Of a DNA stretch of 52,675 bases, positions 33,052 to 39,899 are shown in pieces (position 1 is the stretch's first letter; each line of letters begins with the position of its first letter). The position numbers and the translations under genes are program-made. A model generated the notes under the pieces. It was not told the origin of the DNA. It saw only the letters and a program-made list of their open reading frames with translations, and did no database searches. The stretch comes from a virus, in the IMG/VR virus record IMGVR_UViG_3300009506_000045, positions 1 through 52,675 of that record; one strand, 5' to 3'.

Positions 33052-33192
33052 ATGTCCTGGTGGATGATCCTGGCGCTGACGTTCTGGTTCAACTGGGGCC
33101 CCTGCGCCCCCATCCGATGGTGGCACGACCTGCACCGGATCCCGCACGTCGAGCGCCTCCACCGACCGATCCCGAGGCCGATCGAGCTCTAA
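33052..33192 (+). CDS. Small Trp-rich membrane-associated protein (46 residues)
   Basis: ATG 33052 to TAA 33192, with a strong AGGAGG just upstream. MSWWMILALTFWFNWGPC is a Trp-rich hydrophobic start; the rest is basic (HDLHRIPHVERLHRPIPRP). Topology suggests a short membrane protein with a cytoplasmic tail. The strong ribosome-binding site is the main support. Confidence 0.55.
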   Translation: MSWWMILALTFWFNWGPCAPIRWWHDLHRIPHVERLHRPIPRPIEL

Positions 33193-33252
33193 CGGGCTAA
33201 CAGCCTGACGGCTCGTCTGCTTGCGAAGGGCGGCGCTACCGAAAGGAAACCC

Positions 33253-33789
33253 ATGGCTCAAAGCAAGACAACCCGCACGAAGAAGGCGGGGGTGAAGACC
33301 AACCGGAGGACCAGCCGGAAGACCAACCGGAGGACCAGGCAACCGGCCAAGACCTACCAGCGGATCCGGTGCCGGACCTGCGGGCAGGAGACCACCCGGA
33401 AGGGCTTCCCGAAGCACCCGCGGGAGCGGTTGGAGGATTTTCGGATCTGCAATACCTGCCTCCGAGCGGGACGGGACTACCAGGAGCTCGGGGAGAAGCC
33501 CAACAACTGGGTGCCCCGGCCTGGCGTTCGGGGCTACGTGCCGGGGAGGGCGAACCAGCAGGGGTCCCAGGCGAACCCAACGGACTATCCGACGGGCTAT
33601 CCGACGGGCTACCCGACGGGCTACCCGTCGGCTACCGTGGGCTCCCTGCCACCGATCTCGACCCCAGGTGAGGCCCGGGTGCAAAGGCTCACCTACGGTG
33701 CGACGCCAGCGATCCAGACCGAGACGGTGAAGGAGCTTCTCCGGTCGGTCCTGCGCGAGCTCCTGGACGAGGAGAGCTACCCGAGGTAG
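33253..33789 (+). CDS. Basic protein with a four-cysteine zinc-finger-like centre
   Basis: A 178-residue protein. Residues 1-36 are strongly basic with a repeated KTNRRTSRKTNRRT. A CRTC-x~25-CNTC pair of CxxC motifs (about residues 40-73) should bind zinc; it recalls small zinc-finger proteins that carry intron- or phage-encoded nuclease functions, but no catalytic motif is seen. A 12-bp repeat (33577-33624) encodes four TGY-type units. The C terminus is a helix (VKELLRSVLRELLDEES). Nucleic-acid binding is likely. Confidence 0.65.
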   Translation: MAQSKTTRTKKAGVKTNRRTSRKTNRRTRQPAKTYQRIRCRTCGQETTRKGFPKHPRERLEDFRICNTCLRAGRDYQELGEKPNNWVPRPGVRGYVPGRANQQGSQANPTDYPTGYPTGYPTGYPSATVGSLPPISTPGEARVQRLTYGATPAIQTETVKELLRSVLRELLDEESYPR

Positions 33790-33819
33790 ACTAGCCCCAG
33801 ATCCCAGGAGGTACGCCCG

Positions 33820-34074
33820 ATGGCCCGCGTTCGTCACCCTTACTGGCTCTTCGGTGGGCGAGACGACCGGGCCAAGGGCGGGATCGACGACCTCCTGGCG
33901 ACGTTCGCCAACCTGGACGCGGCCCTCGCCTACCTGGCCGAGCAGGAGCAGGGGTCCCGGGCTAACGGGGACTGGTACCAGCTCGTCGACGTTACCACGG
34001 CCTACGCGGTCCGCTCCCGCTACTACCTCGCGCGGGAGGGCTGGTTCGACTACCGAGAGGAGACGCGCCGATGA
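33820..34074 (+). CDS. Hypothetical protein
   Basis: An 84-residue protein behind GGAGG. Aromatic-rich N terminus (HPYWLFGGRDDRAKGG), a helical middle (NLDAALAYLAEQEQG), and an ending with a short beta part. The pattern of a short strand, an Ala-rich helix and a WYQLVDV strand occurs in many small phage proteins of unknown role. It overlaps the next gene by four bases. Confidence 0.62.
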   Translation: MARVRHPYWLFGGRDDRAKGGIDDLLATFANLDAALAYLAEQEQGSRANGDWYQLVDVTTAYAVRSRYYLAREGWFDYREETRR

Positions 34075-34487
34075 ACGTAGGGTTTTCGAGCGACCGCTCT
34101 TCTTTTTTCGCTCGATGGTTCCAAAAACGATACACCGAGGCAAGGCCAAACGAGAGGGTGCTCTGCCTGGACTTCGACGGGGTGCTGCACCGGTTCGAGA
34201 CACCTTTCGCCGACCCCGCGGTGATCCCAGACCCGCCCGTACCTCTCGCAGGAGCGTTCGTCCGGGCGGCCCTCCTGGCCTACGACCGCGTGGTGATCTG
34301 CTCGTGCCGGGCGCGGGTTCGACGAGGACGCCGAGCGATCCGACGCTGGCTCGAGGTCTGGGGTTTTCCTCAAGGTCTCGAGGTGACCTGCCGAAAACCC
34401 TTCGCGGAGGCCTACCTCGACGACCGGGGGATCCGGTTCGAGGGGAGCTGGCCGTGGGACCTGGTTCGGGGGGATCATCATGCTTGA
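34071..34487 (+). CDS. HAD-superfamily phosphatase
   Basis: A 138-residue protein. Motif I is CLDFDGVLH (nucleophile Asp), motif II VVICSCRAR (Ser), motif III the Lys in VTCRKPFAEAY, and motif IV YLDDRGIRF. It lacks a large cap domain, so its substrate may be a nucleotide or a DNA/RNA 3' phosphate. It belongs to a run of tightly overlapping middle genes. Confidence 0.78.
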   Translation: MNVGFSSDRSSFFARWFQKRYTEARPNERVLCLDFDGVLHRFETPFADPAVIPDPPVPLAGAFVRAALLAYDRVVICSCRARVRRGRRAIRRWLEVWGFPQGLEVTCRKPFAEAYLDDRGIRFEGSWPWDLVRGDHHA

Positions 34488-34674
34488 CGTGTTCGCGGTG
34501 TTGCTCGTGTCGGTCGGCGGAGCCTGGCTCTTCGGCCTGGTGCTCTCGGCGATCCAGAAGCGCCCCCAGCTCCTGCCGCCCGACGTCACCTACCAGGGGC
34601 TCGCGCTCTACACGATCGTTCACGCGGTCTTCTACCTCCTCGTCGGGGCGGCCCTGACGAGGCTGCTCAACTAA
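34480..34674 (+). CDS. Small two-helix membrane protein
   Basis: A 64-residue protein from ATG 34480 that overlaps the phosphatase end by eight bases. Two hydrophobic helices (VFAVLLVSVGGAWLFGLVL and YTIVHAVFYLLVGAALT) are joined by a polar loop. No family is recognised. Confidence 0.6.
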   Translation: MLDVFAVLLVSVGGAWLFGLVLSAIQKRPQLLPPDVTYQGLALYTIVHAVFYLLVGAALTRLLN

Positions 34675-34688
34675 CCGGAGGCCTAACC

Positions 34689-35699
34689 ATGACGTCCGAC
34701 GCCCCGCGCGAGCCTTTGCATAGGTCCGGCACCTGGACACCCCCGCCCCTCTCGTCGACCGTGCTCCGGGACCACGAGCGCTGCCCGCTGAGGCCGCGGC
34801 TGCTGGAGTATGGGAAGGACCAGATCGGCTCCCTGCCCGCGGCGGCCGGGGTGATCTTCGACGACCTGCTCCGGAGGCGCCTACGGCTTGACCTCTCCCT
34901 GCCGGAGCGGGACGAGGACGTGGCCTGGATCTCACCCCTGATCCTGCCCCAGGCGCGCGTGCTCGGGAAGCGCCTCTACCAGGCCTACCTCCGGTCCGGG
35001 GCCTACGACGCCCTCCTCAGCGAGGACGTGAGGGACCCCGACCCCCCGCGAGCCTGGCGGGCGCTGAGAAGGGCGGGCCCCGCGGTCGCGCTCGGCTGGT
35101 CGGGGACCGAGGAGGAGGTGCGCGAGCAGGTGCGGGCTGCCCGAGACGAGGGAGCCGAGGCCTACGTGCTCTCCGCCCGGCTCGACGGGCTGCTGGACGG
35201 GCCAGGGGTACCGCCAAAGGGCGAGGGTCCACCTCGCGTGATCGACTACAAGACGACCGGGGTGCTCCGCGGGGCCTCGGTGCCGGGCGGCTACGTGCGC
35301 CGGTGGCGCGGCGGGGTGAACCTCGGAGGGGACCAGCTCCCCGGCCCGCCGGTCGGGAGGCCCGGCTGGCACGACCAGCTCGGCTTCTACGCGGCCATGA
35401 GCAGCACCCACCACGTCGGCGTGGAGGCGGTCGTCGTGGGCCGAGGCTGGCGGACCGTCGACGTCGCGTCCTACCGCTGGGACGTCGCCTCGGCGGAGCT
35501 CCTGGTGATCGTGCGGCGCTACCTCGAGGCGGCCCGCTCCCTGGCCGGCCCGTGCCCGACCGTCGAGGCCGGGGCGCGATGCTGGGCCTACAACCGGCTC
35601 TGCCGGGCCGCGGACCGCTGCCCGGCCAGAGGAGGTGAACCAGGAGGTGAACCAGGAGGCAAACCAGGAGGTGAACCAGAAGGTGAACCGTGTGCCTGA
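34689..35699 (+). CDS. RecB/Cas4-like PD-(D/E)xK nuclease, probable Fe-S protein (paralogue 1)
   Basis: A 336-residue protein. LSSTVLRDHERCPLR near the N terminus holds the first cysteine; SARLDGLLDG and RVIDYKTTG (~184-190) supply the catalytic Asp and D-x-K; and ARCWAYNRLCRAADRC near 296-312 holds three more cysteines, as in the iron-staple cluster of AddB/Cas4 enzymes. It has a paralogue at 37013 with the same layout. The C-terminal tail (GGEPGGEPGGKPGGEP) is encoded by a run of Shine-Dalgarno-like repeats serving the next gene, which it overlaps by ten bases. Confidence 0.82.
   Translation: MTSDAPREPLHRSGTWTPPPLSSTVLRDHERCPLRPRLLEYGKDQIGSLPAAAGVIFDDLLRRRLRLDLSLPERDEDVAWISPLILPQARVLGKRLYQAYLRSGAYDALLSEDVRDPDPPRAWRALRRAGPAVALGWSGTEEEVREQVRAARDEGAEAYVLSARLDGLLDGPGVPPKGEGPPRVIDYKTTGVLRGASVPGGYVRRWRGGVNLGGDQLPGPPVGRPGWHDQLGFYAAMSSTHHVGVEAVVVGRGWRTVDVASYRWDVASAELLVIVRRYLEAARSLAGPCPTVEAGARCWAYNRLCRAADRCPARGGEPGGEPGGKPGGEPEGEPCA
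35630..35689 (+). repeat. 12-bp repeat: five tandem Shine-Dalgarno-like units before an MCL gene
   Basis: Units AGGAGGTGAACC, AGGAGGTGAACC, AGGAGGCAAACC, AGGAGGTGAACC and AGAAGGTGAACC end right at GTG 35690. Each carries an anti-16S-like AGGAGGTGA. They also encode the Gly-Glu-Pro tail of the nuclease. Whether they act as a ribosome loading array or only show repeat expansion is open. Confidence 0.9.
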
Positions 35700-36133
35700 G
35701 CCTGGTCGACGAGATCCACGACCCGCCCCTCGAGGAGGAGCGGACCGGCTGGAAGGTCTTCGCGCGCGGAGGCTACCCGGTGATAACGGGGCTCCGCAGG
35801 GAGGTCCCTACGCGGGTCTGGGTCGATGAACACGGTTACCGGATCCGTGCGCGTTTGGAAGCGATCCGCATCACCAACGACGTATCGTACCCGACCGGGT
35901 GGCACGTTTTCACCAACCTTGACGGAGCGAAGGCCCTTCACGCGCAGCTTCAGTCGGCCTGGAACCCCTGCCCCATCCACCGGGTTCGTTACCGCAGGAT
36001 CGTCGCGGAGGGTCTACAGGGCTCCCGGCGGGTCGACGTAGCGAAGGAGATCTACCTCGAGGGGCGATACAGCTTCGAGGACGGGACCGTCGAGGAGGTC
36101 GGAGATAGCTCAGGGGGTGAACCGTGTGCCTGA
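35690..36133 (+). CDS. MCL-family protein, paralogue 1
   Basis: A 147-residue protein of a family with four members here. All begin GTG-TGC-CT(N) or TTG, giving Met-Cys-Leu. Shared blocks are EER-x-GWKVF, VW(L/V)-x-E-x-GYR, YPTGWHVF, VRYRRIVA and VDVA-x-E. After Met removal Cys2 would be the free N terminus, as in SRAP and Ntn enzymes; the conserved His in GWHVF could assist. Function unknown; members of this kind occur in other phages. The C terminus GGEPCA overlaps the next gene's start by ten bases. Confidence 0.7.
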   Translation: MCLSLVDEIHDPPLEEERTGWKVFARGGYPVITGLRREVPTRVWVDEHGYRIRARLEAIRITNDVSYPTGWHVFTNLDGAKALHAQLQSAWNPCPIHRVRYRRIVAEGLQGSRRVDVAKEIYLEGRYSFEDGTVEEVGDSSGGEPCA

Positions 36134-36585
36134 CCAGCTTGCAACGGCTGTACGCTCAGCCGGTCATGGAGGAACGGGTCGGCTGGAAGGTGGTAGCCCG
36201 AAGGGGCGACACCTACACCCTGGCGATGCAAGGTCGGCGCGACGAGGCCCTCCCAGCTCGGGTCTGGCTCCACGAGGCAGGCTACCGTAGCTACGCGGAC
36301 CTCTCCGTGCTGAACGCCGGGGATACCATCCCCGCCGTCGGCCCAGAGTACCCAACCGGGTGGCACGTCTTCCGGGAGCTCCGAGCGGCACTAGCCTACC
36401 GCCAGGACCTAGCATATTTTTACGTGAACCTTACCCCCGTGGTCGTCCGGGTGCGCTACCGACGAACGGTCGCGACGGGATGGCAGGTCAACCCGGCCTT
36501 TGGCAGGGCGGTGGTCGAGGTGGCGGAGGAGCTTCTCCTCGAGGGGACCTTCGAGGAGCTGACCGGAGGTGAGCCGTGTGCTTGA
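36124..36585 (+). CDS. MCL-family protein, paralogue 2
   Basis: A 153-residue protein with MCLTSLQRLY at the start, EERVGWKVVARRGDTY, ARVWLHEAGYRSY, YPTGWHVF, RVRYRRTVATG and a VEVAEELLLEG end. The first and last ~60 residues align with paralogue 1; the middle differs in length. It ends GGEPCA like paralogue 1 and overlaps the next member by ten bases, so the boundary sequence itself is conserved. Function unknown. Confidence 0.7.
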   Translation: MCLTSLQRLYAQPVMEERVGWKVVARRGDTYTLAMQGRRDEALPARVWLHEAGYRSYADLSVLNAGDTIPAVGPEYPTGWHVFRELRAALAYRQDLAYFYVNLTPVVVRVRYRRTVATGWQVNPAFGRAVVEVAEELLLEGTFEELTGGEPCA

Positions 36586-37061
36586 GCAAGGTGCTCGCCG
36601 CCTACCCCGAGCCCGAGGAGCGGGAGCTTAGCGGCTGGAAGGTCTTCTACAGGGAGCCGAACGGCTCGCTGCAATCGCTGTTTTACGGCGCGGTACGTTG
36701 GCCCGCCGGGCTGCCGATCGGTACCTGGGTCCACGAACGCGCGGGGCGCATCGACCCTTCAGAGAGGGTCGGGCCCCCCCGTTTTGGCACCCGGGTCAGC
36801 CGCCAGCCAACCTACCACCTCGGCTGGCACGTCTTTCGGACCCGCCGAGCGGCCGAGGCCTACCGCTGCGCGGAGCATGAAGCGGAGGTGGTCCGGCGGG
36901 TCCGGTACCGGAAAATGGTCGTCCGCGGCCGGCAGGAGGGCTACCGGGTCGACGTCGCCCTGGAGCTATTCATCGAGCCTGAACCACATATCAGCGAACG
37001 AGGAGACACCCGATGCCTGAGACCCGCGAGCCGGTCGTCGCCGACGCGATCGACGCCCTGA
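36576..37061 (+). CDS. MCL-family protein, paralogue 3, with altered 3' end
   Basis: A 161-residue protein: MCLSKVLAAYPEPEERELSG, GTWVHERAGRID, YHLGWHVF, RVRYRKMVVRG and VDVALELFIEPEP. After about residue 140 it continues as ERGDTRCLRPASRSSPTRST, which does not resemble the family and overlaps the next gene by 49 bases, so its original stop was probably lost when the second nuclease gene joined. The 35 bases at 36948-36982 recur downstream of that nuclease. Function unknown. Confidence 0.65.
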   Translation: MCLSKVLAAYPEPEERELSGWKVFYREPNGSLQSLFYGAVRWPAGLPIGTWVHERAGRIDPSERVGPPRFGTRVSRQPTYHLGWHVFRTRRAAEAYRCAEHEAEVVRRVRYRKMVVRGRQEGYRVDVALELFIEPEPHISERGDTRCLRPASRSSPTRSTP

Positions 37062-38092
37062 GCTCGAGCAAGCTCGCCGCGTGCGAACGCTGCCCCGAGC
37101 GCTGCCGGCGCCTCTACTGCCGGGGGCCCCGCGAGCACGTCCACTCGGTCTACCAGGCCGCCGGCGCCGTGCTCGGCGGCCGCGCGAAGCGCTGGCTCGC
37201 GGAACGGCTCGATCTGCCCTGCCCGAGCCTCAAGGAGCTCACGGGCTGGGTCTCGCGGCTCAACGTGCGCGGCTGGAGCCTCGGGGGCCAGCTCTGGGAG
37301 GGCCACCGGCGGACGGGCGGCCTCAAGGCGCTCGCGCGCGAGGTGACGGCCGTGGAGCCGACCCGGCTGCTGCCGGGCGCCGAGCCCGACCCCAAGGACG
37401 CGCACGGCAGCGGCTGGCGCGTGCGGGGCGAGCTCGAGGGGCGCCCGCTGACGATGCGGCCCGACGTGCTCGGCCTCTCGGGCCTGCCCGGGCCGTGGAT
37501 CGGGATCAGTCTGGGCCCGGCAATGACGCACAACACGATCCAGAGTCGGAGCCCCCTCGAGGCTGCACGGCTCCAGTTCGACACGGTCCTCGACCTCAAG
37601 ACCGCGGGCGTCGTGCGCGGGGCGAGCGGGCATCCGCTCTACCTGCGGCGCTGGAAGGGCGGCGTCGACGTCGGGATGCACCCCGACCTCGCAGCGCGCG
37701 CCCGGGAGGCCGCGGTGGACCGGGAGGGCCGCCCGGTCCCGGCCGGGGCGCGTGACCCCTACTCGCTCCTCGCGATCGAGGAGCTCCCGCCCGAGTGGGC
37801 GCTCCAGCTCGGCCTCTACGCGCTCGGGCTCGGCGTGCGTCGGGTCGGAATTGACCTCGTCTACGCCCGGCCGGGCTGGCGGGCGGTCGAGTGCGTGCAG
37901 TATCGGGCCCACCTGACGGGGCGCTTCGAGGACGAGCTCCGGGCGCGCGTGCGGCGCTTCTGGGCGTGGGCGGACGCGACGCCGGCCGCGGAGCCGGCCG
38001 AGGCGCGGCCGGGGCGCGAGACCTGCTGGGCCTACAACAGCCTCTGCGAGGTCGGGGAGGACTGCGCGGCACGCCTCGAGGCGGGTCTCTGA
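37013..38092 (+). CDS. RecB/Cas4-like PD-(D/E)xK nuclease, probable Fe-S protein (paralogue 2)
   Basis: A 359-residue protein. CERCPERC (24-31) lies near the N terminus, MRPDVLGL and VLDLKTAG (~191-198) form the PD-(D/E)xK active site, and CWAYNSLCEVGEDC lies near the C terminus. The layout matches paralogue 1, with longer linkers. Base use is visibly richer in CGC, GCG and GCC codons than its neighbours. It is flanked by fragments of an MCL gene, which suggests insertion by recombination. These enzymes trim or resect DNA ends; two in one phage is unusual. Confidence 0.82.
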   Translation: MPETREPVVADAIDALSSSKLAACERCPERCRRLYCRGPREHVHSVYQAAGAVLGGRAKRWLAERLDLPCPSLKELTGWVSRLNVRGWSLGGQLWEGHRRTGGLKALAREVTAVEPTRLLPGAEPDPKDAHGSGWRVRGELEGRPLTMRPDVLGLSGLPGPWIGISLGPAMTHNTIQSRSPLEAARLQFDTVLDLKTAGVVRGASGHPLYLRRWKGGVDVGMHPDLAARAREAAVDREGRPVPAGARDPYSLLAIEELPPEWALQLGLYALGLGVRRVGIDLVYARPGWRAVECVQYRAHLTGRFEDELRARVRRFWAWADATPAAEPAEARPGRETCWAYNSLCEVGEDCAARLEAGL

Positions 38093-38094
38093 GC

Positions 38095-38160
38095 CCCGGG
38101 GTTATCTCGATCTGACCGTCGACGTCGCCCTGGAGCCTGTTCATCGAGCCTGGGGTCACC
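38095..38160 (+). pseudogene. Relic of an MCL-family gene
   Basis: CCCGGGGTTATCTCGATCTG at 38096 matches 38470-38489 of paralogue 4, and 38118-38152 matches the 3' ends of paralogues 3 (36948-36982) and 4 (38652-38686). The two parts are joined by a deletion of the sequence between them, and one extra base shifts the frame (VDVALEPVHRAW instead of VDVALELFIEP). It is a decayed fifth copy in the 97-base gap after nuclease 2. Confidence 0.75.
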
Positions 38161-38189
38161 GAGCCGGGTAACGCCCAGGAGGGTCTACC

Positions 38190-38732
38190 GTGTGCCTCAA
38201 CGTGATCGAACGAACCTACGATCCTCCGCTCCAGGAGGAACGCGTCGGCTGGAAGCTCTTTCAGACGAAGGGCGGGAAGCTCTATCCCGCGGCCCGCGGG
38301 ATCGGACCCTACCGAAGCGGAGCCTGGCTCGATGAGGTCGAGCATCGTGAGCGTCCTCCCTGCCCGGAATCTAGCTATATCGCCAGCCGTAGCCTCAAGA
38401 TCTACCGGACCGGCTGGCACGTGTTCCAGACCAGGAAGGACGCTGAGGAGGCTCTTCGATGCTTCTCGGCCCGGGGTTACCCCGATCTGACCGTCCGGAA
38501 GGTCCGCTACAAGGGGATCGTGGTATCGGGGCGAGAGGAGCATCCTCTACCCGGCTACCGTGGTCTTACGCGGGGAACGTGTGGCGGTCACCCGGTGCCG
38601 CGGGGCGTCACCACCGACCTCACCGTTTCGATCCCTACGATCGCTCTGAACGTCGACGTCGCCCTGGATCTGTTCATCGAGCCTGACCCACGGAGCCCGG
38701 AGCCTGACCCACGTCCCAACCTTACGAGGTGA
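38190..38732 (+). CDS. MCL-family protein, paralogue 4
   Basis: A 180-residue protein: MCLNVIERTYDPPLQEERVG, GAWLDEVEHRER, YRTGWHVFQTRKDA, KVRYKGIVVSGRE and VDVALDLFIEPDP. It carries an extra ~35 residues between KGIVVSG and VDVA (a Gly/Pro/Thr-rich stretch), absent from the other three. It is read from GTG with AGGAGGG upstream. Function unknown. Confidence 0.68.
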   Translation: MCLNVIERTYDPPLQEERVGWKLFQTKGGKLYPAARGIGPYRSGAWLDEVEHRERPPCPESSYIASRSLKIYRTGWHVFQTRKDAEEALRCFSARGYPDLTVRKVRYKGIVVSGREEHPLPGYRGLTRGTCGGHPVPRGVTTDLTVSIPTIALNVDVALDLFIEPDPRSPEPDPRPNLTR

Positions 38733-38736
38733 CGTC

Positions 38737-38958
38737 ATGCAAGAGATCCGGACACGAGACGCCACGGTTTACGGTTCACCCCGCGTGGTGGTCGCGGAGA
38801 CGAAGCACCGGATCCTCGGCCACTGCCCAGCTTGCCAGGTGGCGGTCGTGATCATGGTCGAGGAGAAGGTCGGCCGAGCCGGCTGGGTGCTGACTCGAAA
38901 CGAGACATATTGGGACCCGGACCAAAGCGAGACCGGCTTGGTCCCGCATACCTGCTAG
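38737..38958 (+). CDS. Small zinc-ribbon-like hypothetical protein
   Basis: A 73-residue protein with GAGGTGA before the ATG. It contains HCPACQVAVVIMVEEK, a CxxC pair, and a last Cys at the C terminus (PHTC), perhaps with a His ligand, so it may bind zinc. It is the last gene before the iteron region. Confidence 0.6.
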   Translation: MQEIRTRDATVYGSPRVVVAETKHRILGHCPACQVAVVIMVEEKVGRAGWVLTRNETYWDPDQSETGLVPHTC

Positions 38959-38989
38959 GTGCCAAAAGTGGACCCTTCTAGGCTCCGGC

Positions 38990-39243
38990 AGGAACCTAGG
39001 AACCTTCGCCGAACCTAACCAAAAGGCTAGGTTCGGTTGGAAGTCAGGGTGGGGTAAGAGTTTACGTGGGTCAGGAACCTAGGAACCTAGGAAGGTGTAT
39101 ATCCTCTATACACGTAGAGATACAAGACAAATCTTCTCTGTATTTTCCAGGTGGTTTTTCTTAGGTTCCTAGGTTCCTGCGAAGCATCAAGATAGGTCAG
39201 GATAAGGGATTACAACGGAACCTAGCTCCGAACCTAGGAACCT
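38990..39243. promoter_or_regulatory. Iteron region between early and late genes (candidate origin or master control region)
   Basis: The non-coding gap 38959-39335 holds about 12 copies of the 8-bp unit AGGAACCT. Forward units lie at 38990, 38998, 39009 (CCGAACCT), 39073, 39081, 39089 (degenerate), 39216, 39228 (CCGAACCT) and 39236; reverse units at 39029 (AGGTTCGG), 39163 and 39171. Many are head-to-tail at exact 8-bp steps. CCGAACCTA/TAGGTTCGG (39009-39036) and GTGTATA/TATACAC (39095-39113) form inverted repeats, and 39097-39160 is AT-rich for this genome. Iterons plus an AT-rich segment suits an origin or a cooperative operator. The same units flank the divergent promoters at 15.4 kb. Confidence 0.75.
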
Positions 39244-39335
39244 GTAAGGAAATCTTACGTATCAGAATGAGACACTCCCCTCCCTCCCCGAATTAGCCCT
39301 TGTGTCAACCTGGATCAGCGGGTAGACCTGCAGGT

Positions 39336-39818
39336 ATGGGCATCAACGAGGAGCTCCGCGCGTCCCCTGAGCCGACCCCGCGGGATCTCTCCGACTTCAT
39401 CGCTGACCGATCCTTCATCTGCGAGCGGCAGTTCCAGCGTCTTATCGGGGCGATCGAAAAGTACGAGCAAGACCACGGTGTCTCGTTCTGGGGCCACGTC
39501 GTCGCCCGGGCGATGGCGGACGACGTCATGCTCCGTCACCTGCTCTCCAAGGTCCTGCCCTACCAGCACCAGCTCCAGGCCATCCCCTCACCTACCAACA
39601 GATCGACCTGGTCCGAGGAGCAGCGGATCCGGGAGCTCCGGGCGAAGTTCTACCGTGAGGTCGAGGGGGTAGGTGCCCAGGTCCCACCCCTCGAGGCGGC
39701 GCCCCTCCCCCCGACCGACGAGGTCCTGGAGGGGGAGGTCGTGTCCAGCGAGCCGGCGGAGGAGCCTGGTGGGGTTGACGTTCCCGGTGGCGACCCTGGA
39801 GGTGGGCCTGGTGGGTGA
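39336..39818 (+). CDS. Putative terminase small subunit
   Basis: A 160-residue protein from ATG 39336; TTG 39300 could extend it but would begin in the iteron gap's tail. It is helical in the middle (FICERQFQRLIGAIEKYEQD, WGHVVARAMADDVMLRHLL) with an acidic Gly/Pro-rich C terminus. No clear helix-turn-helix is seen. The call rests on its place directly before the large subunit and its size. It may recognise the packaging site, which could lie in the adjacent iteron region. Confidence 0.5.
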   Translation: MGINEELRASPEPTPRDLSDFIADRSFICERQFQRLIGAIEKYEQDHGVSFWGHVVARAMADDVMLRHLLSKVLPYQHQLQAIPSPTNRSTWSEEQRIRELRAKFYREVEGVGAQVPPLEAAPLPPTDEVLEGEVVSSEPAEEPGGVDVPGGDPGGGPGG

Positions 39819-39897
39819 CTTCCTCGTGGGCTTGTTGCTAGGCATCCTGATCGGGGCTCTCTGGGCGCACGTGTTCCAAGATGAGACGCGGGGGTAG
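39811..39897 (+). CDS. Very small membrane peptide (28 residues)
   Basis: GTG 39811 to TAG 39895-39897 with GGAGGTG about seven bases upstream. MGDFLVGLLLGILIGALWAH is a single hydrophobic helix, then a charged end. It sits between the two terminase genes and overlaps the first by eight bases. It may be a real small membrane protein or chance coding; the ribosome-binding site favours the former. Confidence 0.42.
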   Translation: MGDFLVGLLLGILIGALWAHVFQDETRG

Positions 39898-39899
39898 AG

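Noticed and set aside
32977-34935. Minus-strand open frame of about 650 codons
   Set aside because: It is Arg/Gly/Pro-rich, crosses several well-supported plus-strand genes and shows no domain; in GC-rich DNA the opposite strand often stays open.
35630-35689. CRISPR or IS-related repeat
   Set aside because: Units are 12 bp, contiguous, and resemble ribosome-binding sites; no transposase or terminal inverted repeats nearby.
39009-39036. Intrinsic terminator at CCGAACCTA/TAGGTTCGG
   Set aside because: No T run follows, and the arms are the iteron itself, so an operator is more likely.
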